Assembly (NCBI RefSeq): GCF_900095265.1
Contig: NZ_LT607654.1
Span: 104,026 to 156,796 of the forward strand
Source: Janthinobacterium sp. UMAB-56
Lineage (GTDB): Bacteria; Pseudomonadota; Gammaproteobacteria; Burkholderiales; Burkholderiaceae_D
DNA length: 52,771 nucleotides
Direction of reading: 5' to 3'
Shown here piece after piece: positions 43,261 to 50,970 of this stretch. Below the pieces are notes generated by a model. The model worked only from the letters and a program-made list of their open reading frames with translations, had not been told where the DNA came from and did no database searches. A program made the position numbers and the translations under genes. How positions within the stretch are numbered: the stretch's first letter is position 1; each line of letters begins with the position of its first letter.

Positions 43261-43436
43261 GACGTTTTCGGCAATCTATTTGAGTGGTAAGCCATTGAGA
43301 CTACAGGTAGCGTACGCAAACAACCGTCTGTTACCGAACATAGCGATGCGCATGTCTGGCTGGCGCCGTGCGGCGCACGCCTGGACTCACCCCCTGTGGT
43401 ATTGTCAGCAGATACCCAACCAAGCAGGTGCCAAGC

Positions 43437-43754
43437 ATGCAAAACATTGTTACCAGCGTCTCGTTCCGCTACATCGATCCGCGCCAAAAGGAACCGGGCC
43501 CAAGCAGGGAATTCATCAATCAGAACATCCTGCTGCCACCGGGCGCCCATCTGCCGCGCATGGGCGAGGCGATTGAACTCATGCACTGGGACTTGAACCG
43601 CGACATGAAATCGGGCGTGTACTCGGTGCTGTTTATCCACACGCGCATCGCCTTGTTTGATGGCAACGACAAGCCTTCCGCCTGGCACACCACGGTCACC
43701 GTGGGACCACTGTCCGATGAGATCGACGTGCGCTTCCTCACGCCCCCTTCCTGA
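43437..43754 (+). CDS. Small protein of unknown function
   Basis: A 105-residue protein with no signal peptide, starting MQNIVTSVSFRYIDPRQKEP. It contains FINQNILLPPGAHLPRMGE, then a strand-rich part SGVYSVLFIHTRIALFDGN and AWHTTVTVGPLSDEIDVRFL. It could be a small beta-barrel protein. I do not recognise a family. ATG 43437 follows GCAGGTG; an upstream in-frame start at 43368 reads as low-quality sequence. Divergent from the kinase. Confidence 0.65.
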   Translation: MQNIVTSVSFRYIDPRQKEPGPSREFINQNILLPPGAHLPRMGEAIELMHWDLNRDMKSGVYSVLFIHTRIALFDGNDKPSAWHTTVTVGPLSDEIDVRFLTPPS

Positions 43755-43793
43755 CGCCCCGTGCGGCCCTTGTTACGCCCAGGCCTGAACACC

Positions 43794-43799
43794 TAAAAT
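43794..43799 (+). promoter_or_regulatory. Possible -10 box before the DUF6138 gene
   Basis: TAAAAT about 79 bases before the start at 43878. No -35 is evident. Confidence 0.3.
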
Positions 43800-43877
43800 A
43801 GTGCTTTATATTAAACATGACCGTGACGGCAGCCGGTGGCGTTGCCACGCGCAATGCAGGAAAAGACGACGACATAC

Positions 43878-45551
43878 ATGAGTACACTTATAGAACTGGC
43901 AACACAGGAAATGACGGCGGCCATTCACGCCTGGTTCGATGACCGTTTGCGGCGCACCGACCTGGAAGACGCCGTCAACCGGACCACCTTGCAGATGGGT
44001 ATCTTCAATGATTTCTTGCTCGACTACAAGCCGGGCCGCACCACCGCCGACGATCTCGACCTGGGTTTCGAGGACGACGACGCGCGCCCCAGGGCGCCGG
44101 CGCGCCTGGACGATGCGCAAGTGCGCGAGCTGATCGCGCCGCAACTGACGGCGCTGGTGCAAGCCCGCCTGGCGCCGCTGGTGGACACGCCGATGATCGA
44201 CTACCGCTTCACCTTCCGCGGCAAGTTCCAGACGGCGCAGGGCAAGCTGCACCTGACGTTGCTCGAATACGTCAACGACGGCAAACGCCAGGCCTTGCTG
44301 GAACGCATACACACCTACATAGGGCAAACGCTCACGCAGGGCAAGCATCCGACGAAACCGCTGGAAACGTTCTTCCTGGCCCGCCACCTGCTCGACCCGC
44401 AGCTGTTCCCGCAGCTCGACGTGGCCTGGAGCATCGCCCAATACGAACGCATCCAGGCCTTGAACAAGACCCAGCCGGACGCCTTGGCCAAGCACCGCGC
44501 CGACATCATCCACGCCATCACGCAATGGGCGGAGAACGTTTTCCTGCCGCAATTTTATGACCGTGCGCTGTCTGCCTACCGTGCCACCGCATACACGCTG
44601 AAAGCGGGCGCGGCGCCCGATGCGCAGGCCCTGCAGCCGATCGATCTGCTGCTGTATGGCGCCGTGATGATCTTGCGCCACGAACCGAGCTACGCCAAAT
44701 CAAAGGGCCTCAAATTCCTGGAAATCGCGCGCGAACTGGGCAGCGAACGGGCCGTGCGCATGCTCAAGGAAGGCAGTGGCAGCTTCCCCGATGACGCCAT
44801 CCACCTGAAAAATGCGCTGCTGGAATGCCGCGCCAACGATGTGTTTGCCACCATCAGCATCACGATAGCCAGCGAAGAGGAAGACGCGTATGCGCAGGCG
44901 CTGGCCTTCATCACGCATTTGCTGCAAAACGGTTTCCCGAAGAGCTACCAGATCAAGCTCAAATCGAAGGTCAAGCAATATCTGCCCTTGAAAGGACTGG
45001 CCAGATCCGATACGCACCGCTTCTTCGCCAACGCCCTTGGCTATGCATCCCTGCAGCCGCAACTGCAAGCGTATGCGCGCGCGGCCGTTGAAACATTCGA
45101 GTTCTATGCGGACACGGAAGGCGAAAAGAATTGCATGCCCGGCAGCTATGCCACGTTTGGCCTGGGATTACTCGACGCGCGCTATTTCCCCCTGGTGCAG
45201 CACTACATGGCGCAAGTCGATGAAGAGCATCAATCCGTGCAGGATCAATTCACGGCCGCTTTTGCCGAAAAACATGGCGTGACGCAGGACACCATTCCCG
45301 CGCTGGTGGCGTGTCTGCGCGCATGCACGGATAACGCAAAAGTCAGGATTCAGGCGCAACTGGAAGAGGTGGAGACGCTGGAGTTGTTCTGCCAGCAACT
45401 GCAGGGGCTCGATGGCTATCTGGTGGAGCACATGCTGTATCCGATCTGGGGCAAGCTGGAAAAACTGGCGGCCCTGGCGCGCAAGGCGCAAGGCCGACGC
45501 AAGGAGCTGCTGCTGGCCTTGCTGGCAGCGGCGAGCAAGGCAGATGCCTGA
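43878..45551 (+). CDS. DUF6138 family protein
   Basis: A 557-residue soluble, largely helical protein. It matches what I remember of DUF6138, mostly from Bacillus and Paenibacillus: TTLQMGIFNDFLLDYKPGR near 40, FFLARHLLDPQLFPQLD, IERIQALNKTQPD-like ERIQALNKTQPDALAKHR, GFPKSYQIKLKSKVKQYLPLKGLARSDTHRFF, ending with a Lys-rich helical tail. No known active site. ATG 43878 follows AGGAAAAG at a rather long distance. It has 97 bases before the next gene, and a long N-terminal extension at 43836 was rejected. Function unknown. Confidence 0.75.
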   Translation: MSTLIELATQEMTAAIHAWFDDRLRRTDLEDAVNRTTLQMGIFNDFLLDYKPGRTTADDLDLGFEDDDARPRAPARLDDAQVRELIAPQLTALVQARLAPLVDTPMIDYRFTFRGKFQTAQGKLHLTLLEYVNDGKRQALLERIHTYIGQTLTQGKHPTKPLETFFLARHLLDPQLFPQLDVAWSIAQYERIQALNKTQPDALAKHRADIIHAITQWAENVFLPQFYDRALSAYRATAYTLKAGAAPDAQALQPIDLLLYGAVMILRHEPSYAKSKGLKFLEIARELGSERAVRMLKEGSGSFPDDAIHLKNALLECRANDVFATISITIASEEEDAYAQALAFITHLLQNGFPKSYQIKLKSKVKQYLPLKGLARSDTHRFFANALGYASLQPQLQAYARAAVETFEFYADTEGEKNCMPGSYATFGLGLLDARYFPLVQHYMAQVDEEHQSVQDQFTAAFAEKHGVTQDTIPALVACLRACTDNAKVRIQAQLEEVETLELFCQQLQGLDGYLVEHMLYPIWGKLEKLAALARKAQGRRKELLLALLAAASKADA

Positions 45552-45579
45552 GGTGTGCAACGTTATGACTTTCACCATC

Positions 45580-45585
45580 TATAAT
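45580..45585 (+). promoter_or_regulatory. -10 box before the secreted protein gene at 45649
   Basis: A perfect TATAAT, giving a start near 45593 and a leader of about 55 bases with GGAG at 45638. No clear -35. Confidence 0.45.
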
Positions 45586-45648
45586 GCGCGCGCCAGAGTT
45601 GCTGCTTAGCATCTTTCGGCGCCTGACATTGAATCGTGGAGAAAATAT

Positions 45649-46329
45649 ATGCACAAGCAATTCCCTGCCGCCAGACTGCTGGCCGCCACCTTCGCCGCTG
45701 CACTGATGCAGCCCGCCATCGCCGCCGAGGCACCCGCCATGGAACTGGCGCCCATCGACGTGGCCAATCTGTACATCAAGACCATCATCAACCAGGATGA
45801 AGCCAGCGTCGCCAGGCTCAACGCCTACCTGCGTCCCACCCGGCTGGCCGGCCACCAGAGCGCCGAATACGCCTCGTATAGCGCTTTGAAGGAAGCCGAC
45901 GCCAAGTTTCCAAGGCAAACCGGCAAGCTGATCGCCGACCTGTTCCCGGCCGACATGCGCGCGGCCGTGACGCCGGCCGCCGAGCTGCTGGCCGCGAATG
46001 TCATCGCCGCCAAGAATGGCGCCGCGTGCCAGGCCAGCAAGGCGGACCCGGTGACGGTGGAAAACGGCATGCAGACAGCCGCCGTCAGCTTCGAATGTCA
46101 GGTCGTCAAGGTGCCCGTGGCATGGGCAGCTGCCGCCCAGCAACTGGCAAAGAGCGGCTGCAAGGTCGAGCAATGCACGGCCGGCCTGCAAAAGATCGCC
46201 GCCACTTACACCAGTGCACCGAAGCAAACCTGGCGCGCCGTGTTTGCCGTCAGCCGAGAAAAGAACTCGGAAGCATGGCGCAACGATTTCGCGCGCGAAA
46301 CCTTCGATGAAATATGGGAATACCTGTAA
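45649..46329 (+). CDS. Secreted protein of unknown function
   Basis: A 226-residue protein with a signal peptide (cut near residue 25, after AIA). The mature part is helical with ELAPIDVANLYIKTIINQDE early on, and four cysteines later (AACQASKAD, FECQVVKV, SGCKVEQC) that could form two disulfides. It ends with WRNDFARETFDEIWEYL. I do not recognise a family. GGAG at 45638 is the ribosome site. Confidence 0.7.
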   Translation: MHKQFPAARLLAATFAAALMQPAIAAEAPAMELAPIDVANLYIKTIINQDEASVARLNAYLRPTRLAGHQSAEYASYSALKEADAKFPRQTGKLIADLFPADMRAAVTPAAELLAANVIAAKNGAACQASKADPVTVENGMQTAAVSFECQVVKVPVAWAAAAQQLAKSGCKVEQCTAGLQKIAATYTSAPKQTWRAVFAVSREKNSEAWRNDFARETFDEIWEYL

Positions 46330-46354
46330 TCCTGGCGTCGTTTAGCATAGCCCG

Positions 46355-46675
46355 ATGGATACCCTGATTGCACAGCCTGCGGGCCTGGCCCTGCTGCGCC
46401 TGCTCGACCCCGACCATGTGCAAGGCGCGGTGGCCAGGCAGGCGCTTGCGCAGGATCTCGCCAGCCTGCACGGCAAGCAATTGCTGGCGCTGTTGCGCCG
46501 GCTGCGCGCCGCCCAGTCCAACCAGCAGCACTATGCGGGTGCCAGCGTCGAGCAGACGGAACAGCAGTTCGGCGCCGCCATCGCCGCCGTCAAGGCGGAA
46601 CTGGCCACGCGCCCGCACATCCCCAACAAGCAGGAAGCCAAGGCACTGCGCCAGGCGGCGGCGAAGAAGCGCTGA
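46355..46675 (+). CDS. Small protein of unknown function
   Basis: A 106-residue soluble, Ala- and Leu-rich, basic protein without signal peptide, 25 bases after the preceding gene. It is probably helical (GLALLRLLDPDHVQG, HGKQLLALLRRLRAAQ) and ends with a basic QAAAKKR. It may be cotranscribed with the upstream secreted protein. No good ribosome site is seen before ATG 46355. No family recognised. Confidence 0.55.
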   Translation: MDTLIAQPAGLALLRLLDPDHVQGAVARQALAQDLASLHGKQLLALLRRLRAAQSNQQHYAGASVEQTEQQFGAAIAAVKAELATRPHIPNKQEAKALRQAAAKKR

Positions 46676-46714
46676 CCGGCGCCTGCGGTGCGCAGGCGGG
46701 CGCGCCGGTCCTTC

Positions 46715-46720
46715 TATAAT
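46715..46720 (+). promoter_or_regulatory. -10 box before the gene at 46761
   Basis: A perfect TATAAT 40 bases before ATG 46761, within a GC-rich context. No -35 recognised. Confidence 0.42.
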
Positions 46721-46760
46721 CGGTCACGATACATTGTCTCCCGTACTGAAAGGTTTCTGC

Positions 46761-47402
46761 ATGCCCACGTCCATCTCGCGCCACTTGTTCGGCTGCGCCG
46801 TCCTTGCCCTCTCGACCCTGGCTACCACGCAAGCGGCCCATGCCCGGGAGACCGCCCCCATCGACGCGCGCGCCGTGTGGACGGAACGCTCGCTGTCGGC
46901 CTGCCGCAGCGGGCAATCGCCGACGGCGCCCGACGTCTGCCTGCTGCGCACCATGCAGCGCTACGGCGCCCGCCCGCAAGCCATCGCCGCAGCCAGGATG
47001 CTGGTGAAAGCAAACAAGGCCGGCTTCATCTCCGCCTGGCGCCCGCTGGGCAAGGCGGCCCTGGCCAGCGTCACTTATCCTTTCCGTGCCAACACGAATG
47101 AAGGCAGCTTGCTGATCGGCAGCGATGGCGCGGCCATCGACGTCGACGAGGGTTCCGTGCGCGAGGAAGACCGCGCCACACCCGCCTGGCGCGCGTTTGC
47201 CGCCGCGCATCCGGACGCCATGCCGTTTGCCCCGGCCGATTTTGTCGGCAGCACGGCCACCAGCGATGGCGACCAGCGCCTGCTGTTTTCCACGCCGCTG
47301 AAGCGCTGCCATGCCTGCGCCGAGGATGGCGCCCTGCTGGTCGCCTATACGGTGGACGAGGCGGGCGTCGTGCTCGAACGGAAACTCTTGACGATCAAGT
47401 AA
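46761..47402 (+). CDS. Secreted protein of unknown function with C-terminal CHAC
   Basis: A 213-residue protein. A signal peptide (about 1-28, ending AHA) precedes a mature part with ACRSGQSPTAPDVCLLRTMQRYGARPQA, ISAWRPLGKAALASVTYPF, and RLLFSTPLKRCHACAEDGALLVAYT. The last contains Cys-His-Ala-Cys, which could bind metal or form a disulfide. Family not recognised. ATG 46761 follows AAAGG; an upstream frame to 46368 overlaps the preceding gene and is not coding. Confidence 0.72.
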   Translation: MPTSISRHLFGCAVLALSTLATTQAAHARETAPIDARAVWTERSLSACRSGQSPTAPDVCLLRTMQRYGARPQAIAAARMLVKANKAGFISAWRPLGKAALASVTYPFRANTNEGSLLIGSDGAAIDVDEGSVREEDRATPAWRAFAAAHPDAMPFAPADFVGSTATSDGDQRLLFSTPLKRCHACAEDGALLVAYTVDEAGVVLERKLLTIK

Positions 47403-47421
47403 TCATGCGCCAAAGATAAGT

Positions 47422-47427
47422 TAAAAT
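47422..47427 (+). promoter_or_regulatory. -10 box of the esterase gene
   Basis: TAAAAT 62 bases before the esterase start. Its transcript would begin near 47434, at the left end of the inverted repeat at 47432-47463. Confidence 0.4.
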
Positions 47428-47431
47428 TGCC

Positions 47432-47463
47432 CGATGGCATGTCTATACGAGTACATGCCATCG
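47432..47463. promoter_or_regulatory. Perfect inverted repeat at the esterase transcript start
   Basis: CGATGGCATGT (47432-47442) and ACATGCCATCG (47453-47463) are exact reverse complements around a ten-base loop. It lies just after a -10 and before the ATG at 47490. It may be an operator overlapping the start point, or a 5' hairpin. There is no T-run. Confidence 0.65.
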
Positions 47464-47489
47464 ATCCAACGCAATTATCACGGGAAAAC

Positions 47490-48347
47490 ATGCGCCACTC
47501 TTGCCTTGCACTACATCTCGCCGCCGCCCTGCTACTGTCCAGCCCCTTCCACCTCGCCACTGCCGCGCCCGCCACTACTGCCAGTGCGGCCACGCCGCTG
47601 GTCATCGGCGAAAGCTTTGTCATCGATTCGCAGGCGCTGAAGGAAAAGCGCCACATCAATGTGTATATGGCGCGCGCCTGGGATACGCCGCCCGACGCAG
47701 CGCTGCCTGTGCTGTACATGCCGGACGGTGGTGTGGCGGAAGATTTCCTGCACGTGGCAGGCTTGCTGCAAGTGTCGGTGGCGAATGGCACGATGCGCCC
47801 CTTCATGCTGGTCGGCATGCAAAACACCCAGCGCCGACGCTTTCTGACGGGTCCGACGGACAGCGTCGAAGACCGCAAGATCACCCCCGTAGTGGGCGGC
47901 GCATCCGCCTATCGGGCCTTCATCCGCGATGAATTGAAGCCTGAAATTGCGCGCCGTTACCGCACGACGGGCGAGACGGCCATCGTCGGCGAATCGCTGG
48001 CGGGCCTGTTCGTGGTGGAAACGTATCTGCTGGAACCGCAGTTGTTCGACCATTACCTGGCGTTCGACCCCAGCCTGTGGTGGAATCATGGCGCCCTGCC
48101 GCGCCAGGCGGCAGCCTTGCTGGCCAAGGGCAAGCCTGGCAAGCACAGCCTGTACCTGGCCTCCAGCAGCGAAGCGGGCATCGCCGTCGAAGTGCAACGC
48201 CTGTCCGACGTGCTGCATAGACAGGCGCCGCCCGGCTTGCAATGGCACGTGGAAAAAATGCCGGAAGAGAGCCATGGCACGATCTATCACCCGGCCGCCC
48301 TGAAGGCGTTCCGTGCCATGTTCAAGCCGCCGGTGCCTGCTACCTGA
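47490..48347 (+). CDS. Secreted alpha/beta-hydrolase, esterase D/IroE-like
   Basis: A 285-residue hydrolase. Signal peptide about 1-26 (LALHLAAALLLSSPFHLATA) directs it to the periplasm. The fold shows INVYMARAWDTPP and LPVLYMPDGG early, nucleophile motif GESLAGLF near 173, and a likely catalytic His in EESHGTIYHPA near 264. It resembles putative esterases (PF00756) that hydrolyse carboxylic or siderophore esters. Unlike the protein at 15684, its nucleophile serine is present. ATG 47490 is chosen after GGGAA. It is preceded by a perfect 11-bp inverted repeat. Confidence 0.85.
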   Translation: MRHSCLALHLAAALLLSSPFHLATAAPATTASAATPLVIGESFVIDSQALKEKRHINVYMARAWDTPPDAALPVLYMPDGGVAEDFLHVAGLLQVSVANGTMRPFMLVGMQNTQRRRFLTGPTDSVEDRKITPVVGGASAYRAFIRDELKPEIARRYRTTGETAIVGESLAGLFVVETYLLEPQLFDHYLAFDPSLWWNHGALPRQAAALLAKGKPGKHSLYLASSSEAGIAVEVQRLSDVLHRQAPPGLQWHVEKMPEESHGTIYHPAALKAFRAMFKPPVPAT

Positions 48348-48383
48348 AAAACATGGACAAACTGTAATCTGCTACGGGACGTG

Positions 48384-48401
48384 CCCGCCGTCACTGGCGG
48401 G
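48384..48401 (+). terminator. Short hairpin after the esterase gene
   Basis: CCCGCC and GGCGGG pair around a six-base loop, 36 bases after the stop. No T-run. The -10 box of uppP begins at the next base. Confidence 0.35.
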
Positions 48402-48407
48402 TAAAAT
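48402..48407 (+). promoter_or_regulatory. -10 box of uppP
   Basis: TAAAAT in the setting GGTAAAATCG, 37 bases before ATG 48445. The same ten bases occur before selO and mntP. Confidence 0.45.
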
Positions 48408-48444
48408 CGGCGGCCCTTCTTCCCCCGCCCGAGTCCAGATTTCC

Positions 48445-49299
48445 ATGAGCTTTTTACAATTATTTATTCTTTCCATCGTCCAGGGCTTCGCCGAGCTGCT
48501 GCCCGTGTCCAGCTCCGCCCACGTCATCATGGCGGAAAAAATGATGGGCCTGGACCCCACGTCACCGGAACTGACCATGCTGCTGGTGATGTTACATACG
48601 GGCACCATGTTCGCCGTCATCGTGTATTTCTGGAAATCCTGGCGCGCCACGTATTTCAGTTCGGCCACCGCCTTTCGCAGCAATGTCCTGTTACTGGCGG
48701 TCGCCACGGCCCTGACGGGCATCGTCGGTTTCGGCTTGCTGAAGGGCATTACGCACATCATGAGCAAAGATGCGCCCGGCTTTGAAATCGAGCACCTGTT
48801 TGGCAACGCGAAACTGATGGCCGCCGCGCTGGCCGCCGCAGGCGTGCTGATCATCGTTTCCTCGCGCCTGCAAACGCGCCAGCATGGCAACTTGTCCATG
48901 GGCAAAGCCATGCTGATCGGCGCCGTGCAAGGCCTGTGCCTGCCCTTCCGGGGTTTTTCCCGCTCGGGCGCCACCATTTCCGCCGGCATCGCCATGGGCG
49001 TGCCGCAGCGCCGTGCCGAAGAGTTCAGCTTCGCCCTGGCCGTGGTACTGACGCCCGCCGTGCTGGTCAAGGAAGGCTGGCGCTTCTACCAGGCCATCGC
49101 AAATGGCAGCCTGGACCATCTGGAACACGGCAACAGCCTGCTGCACCTGCTGGGACCGAGCCTGCTGGGCATGCTGCTGTCGTTCCTGGCCGGCTTGCTG
49201 GCCCTGCGCTGGCTGTCGCGCTGGCTGGAACAGGGGCGCTGGCACTTCTTTGGCGCGTATTGCCTGCTGGCCTCCTTGGTGGTGCTGTATCTGGGGTAA
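48445..49299 (+). CDS. uppP: Undecaprenyl-diphosphatase (UppP/BacA family)
   Basis: A 284-residue inner-membrane protein with about seven or eight spans. UppP dephosphorylates undecaprenyl pyrophosphate to recycle the lipid carrier for peptidoglycan. The N-terminal QGFAELLPVSSSAHVIMAEK is a variant of the family QGxTEFLPVSSSGHL. The second motif reads LPFRGFSRSGATISAGIAMG, where most have PGxSRSGxTI. Catalytic Glu, Ser and Arg are kept. ATG 48445 begins the conserved part. mntP follows 52 bases on. Confidence 0.93.
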   Translation: MSFLQLFILSIVQGFAELLPVSSSAHVIMAEKMMGLDPTSPELTMLLVMLHTGTMFAVIVYFWKSWRATYFSSATAFRSNVLLLAVATALTGIVGFGLLKGITHIMSKDAPGFEIEHLFGNAKLMAAALAAAGVLIIVSSRLQTRQHGNLSMGKAMLIGAVQGLCLPFRGFSRSGATISAGIAMGVPQRRAEEFSFALAVVLTPAVLVKEGWRFYQAIANGSLDHLEHGNSLLHLLGPSLLGMLLSFLAGLLALRWLSRWLEQGRWHFFGAYCLLASLVVLYLG

Positions 49300-49302
49300 A
49301 AT
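49297..49302 (+). promoter_or_regulatory. -10 box of mntP, overlapping the uppP stop
   Basis: TAAAAT in the setting GGTAAAATCG. Its first three bases are the uppP stop codon. Transcription would begin near 49310, leaving a leader of about 40 bases. Confidence 0.42.
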
Positions 49303-49351
49303 CGCCGGGTTTCTCCTTAGACATCCCAGCCAGCTCCATTGAAAGCCAACG

Positions 49352-49921
49352 ATGAATTTCGCCGCCACCGCCGCCCTCTCGCTTGCCATGTCCACCGATG
49401 CCTTCGCGGCGGCAGTGGGCAAGGGTGCCGCCCTGCACAAGCCACAATGGCGCGAGGCGCTGCGCACGGGACTGATTTTCGGCGTAATCGAAGCCATCAC
49501 GCCCATCATCGGCTGGGCCCTGGGCAGCGTGGCGGCGCCCTATGTGGAAGCGTGGGACCACTGGATCGCCTTCAGCCTGCTGGGCATCATCGGTCTGCTG
49601 ATGATACGCAACGCCCTTGCCGCTGACGACGAGGACGAAGCGCCGGCCCAGTCGCACTCGTTCTGGGTGCTGGCCGTCACGGGCCTGGCTACAAGCATCG
49701 ACGCCATGGTGGTCGGCGCGGGCCTGGCCTTGCTGGGTGCCAATATCGTCGTGACAGCCGCCGCCATCGGCTTTTCCACCTTCGTCATGGTGACCCTGGG
49801 CGTGATGCTGGGCCGCGTGCTGGGCACGGTGGCGGGCCGCCGCGCTGAACTGGTGGGCGGCCTGGTGCTGATCGTCATCGGCTGCGTGATCCTGTACGAG
49901 CATATCGGCCATCCGGCCTGA
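49352..49921 (+). CDS. mntP: Manganese efflux pump MntP
   Basis: A 189-residue membrane protein with six spans, exporting Mn(II). [19 protein letters not shown] (13-31) and [16 protein letters not shown] (113-128) are the paired conserved helices, each with an Asp needed for transport; [11 protein letters not shown] follows. The acidic loop DDEDE sits between. A manganese riboswitch precedes mntP in E. coli, but the 52-base gap here is too short to hold one and I see no such element. Confidence 0.94.
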   Translation: MNFAATAALSLAMSTDAFAAAVGKGAALHKPQWREALRTGLIFGVIEAITPIIGWALGSVAAPYVEAWDHWIAFSLLGIIGLLMIRNALAADDEDEAPAQSHSFWVLAVTGLATSIDAMVVGAGLALLGANIVVTAAAIGFSTFVMVTLGVMLGRVLGTVAGRRAELVGGLVLIVIGCVILYEHIGHPA

Positions 49922-50017
49922 GGCACGGGCGCGCACGGTACAGGCGCTGGCATGGCCGGCGGCGCTGTGCTGTGCTACAGTCAAACCTCTGCATTTCTGT
50001 CTCGCAAGGTGACCATC

Positions 50018-50224
50018 ATGGAAACTCTGGAGCTGCTCTTCGCCTCGCTGGTGCGCGATACGGCCGTATCGATACGCGACCATCACGTCCCTTTCGCCAT
50101 CAAACACGATGAGCGCGCCTATTTCGAGTGGATGGATGGGCACCCGATCAATGGCTATGTGCAGGAAGCATATCGCGAGATCGAAGAAACCGCCCAGCAA
50201 ATCCGCGCCATTCGCGCTGGATGA
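50018..50224 (+). CDS. Small protein of unknown function
   Basis: A 68-residue soluble protein, METLELLFASLVRDTAVSIRDHHVPFAIKHDE, then FEWMDGHPINGYVQEAYREIEETAQQIRA. Sequence is charged and likely helical at its end. AAGGTGACC precedes the ATG. I do not recognise a family. The next gene sits behind an FNR-type box 36 bases after this stop. Confidence 0.6.
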   Translation: METLELLFASLVRDTAVSIRDHHVPFAIKHDERAYFEWMDGHPINGYVQEAYREIEETAQQIRAIRAG

Positions 50225-50259
50225 TGACGGCTGGTAAATCCTGGTCGGGAATTGAGGTA

Positions 50260-50273
50260 TTGATCCAGATCAA
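50260..50273. promoter_or_regulatory. Perfect FNR/Anr box
   Basis: TTGAT-CCAG-ATCAA matches the FNR/Anr consensus at all ten fixed positions. It lies 66 bases before the small gene at 50339, whose ribosome site GGAGG is at 50326. No perfect -10 is seen at the class II distance; ATTGAT at 50295-50300 is the nearest. It suggests induction at low oxygen. Confidence 0.65.
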
Positions 50274-50338
50274 ACGCTCTGCTGTTCCAATCGAATTGAT
50301 GGCCTAAAGCCGCGACAATGGCATTGGAGGCGGGAAAC

Positions 50339-50644
50339 ATGGATCTGCAACAAAAACACCAGATCAGGGGCTATGCATTTCATGTCACGGTGGCGCTGGA
50401 GAAGGATGGGCGCTACCGGGGCATGATTTTGGTCAGCAAGCGCGGCGATACGCAGCAGGTGTATGCCACACCCGTGCTGATTGAAACGCCCAGCAGTTTC
50501 AAGTCCGTGCATGCGGCCTTGATCGAGGCATCGGCGTATGCCCAGGAACTCATCTATAACGGCGCCATCAAGGCCCTGCTGCCGGTCGAGGGGCCGCTGG
50601 CCGGCAAACCGGCGTCGCAGCCACCGGATTTCGTCGACAACTGA
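50339..50644 (+). CDS. Small protein of unknown function behind an FNR-type box
   Basis: A 101-residue protein, MDLQQKHQIRGYAFHVTVALEKDGRYRGMILVSKRGD, then VYATPVLIETPSSFKSVHAALIEASAYAQELI. The two-strand start and a helix after it suggest a small alpha/beta fold. No signal peptide. I do not recognise a family. ATG 50339 follows GGAGGCGGGAAAC, a strong ribosome site. The upstream TTGAT-N4-ATCAA box suggests control by an FNR-type regulator. Confidence 0.65.
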   Translation: MDLQQKHQIRGYAFHVTVALEKDGRYRGMILVSKRGDTQQVYATPVLIETPSSFKSVHAALIEASAYAQELIYNGAIKALLPVEGPLAGKPASQPPDFVDN

Positions 50645-50680
50645 AGCCCGCAAGCCCAGCCGGCCAACCCGGGTGGCGCG

Positions 50681-50686
50681 TATAAT
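50681..50686 (+). promoter_or_regulatory. -10 box before the gene at 50718
   Basis: A perfect TATAAT within CGTATAATCACGCG. It would start transcription near 50693, a short leader of about 25 bases. Confidence 0.45.
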
Positions 50687-50717
50687 CACGCGCTTTCCCG
50701 GATAAAAACTCAGAATC

Positions 50718-50963
50718 ATGGAATATGTGAATTTGCCGCTGGTCTTCCTGGTCGGCTGCGCGCTGATCGCCTTGCTGGCCAAGAAAAATGGCTACTCGTG
50801 GTATTTGTTTTTCTTCGCGATGGCCGTGCCCGCTCCTTTGCTGCTGCTGGCCTTGCCCCACGTGCTGGGCGTGGAGACCGCCTCGCTGACGTCCGTACGG
50901 CTGGGCACCGTCCTGCTCTTCCCGTGCGCAGGCCTGCTGCTGGCCCTGCGCAGCAAGCGTTAA
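50718..50963 (+). CDS. Small membrane protein of unknown function
   Basis: An 81-residue protein with three hydrophobic stretches (about 5-20, 26-50 and 58-77), likely inner membrane. A basic KKNGYSWYLFFFAMAV loop follows the first and the tail is RSKR. No family known to me. The start lacks a strong ribosome site. The stop is seven bases from the convergent gene at 50971. Confidence 0.68.
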   Translation: MEYVNLPLVFLVGCALIALLAKKNGYSWYLFFFAMAVPAPLLLLALPHVLGVETASLTSVRLGTVLLFPCAGLLLALRSKR

Positions 50964-50970
50964 AACCGTT

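Noticed and set aside
46368..46760. Frame joining the start of the 46355 gene region to the 46761 gene
   Set aside because: It runs in another frame over the 46355 gene with Cys/Arg-rich noise; the signal peptide starts at ATG 46761.
49300..49351. Manganese riboswitch before mntP
   Set aside because: Only 52 bases are available and no yybP-ykoY-type paired helices are visible.
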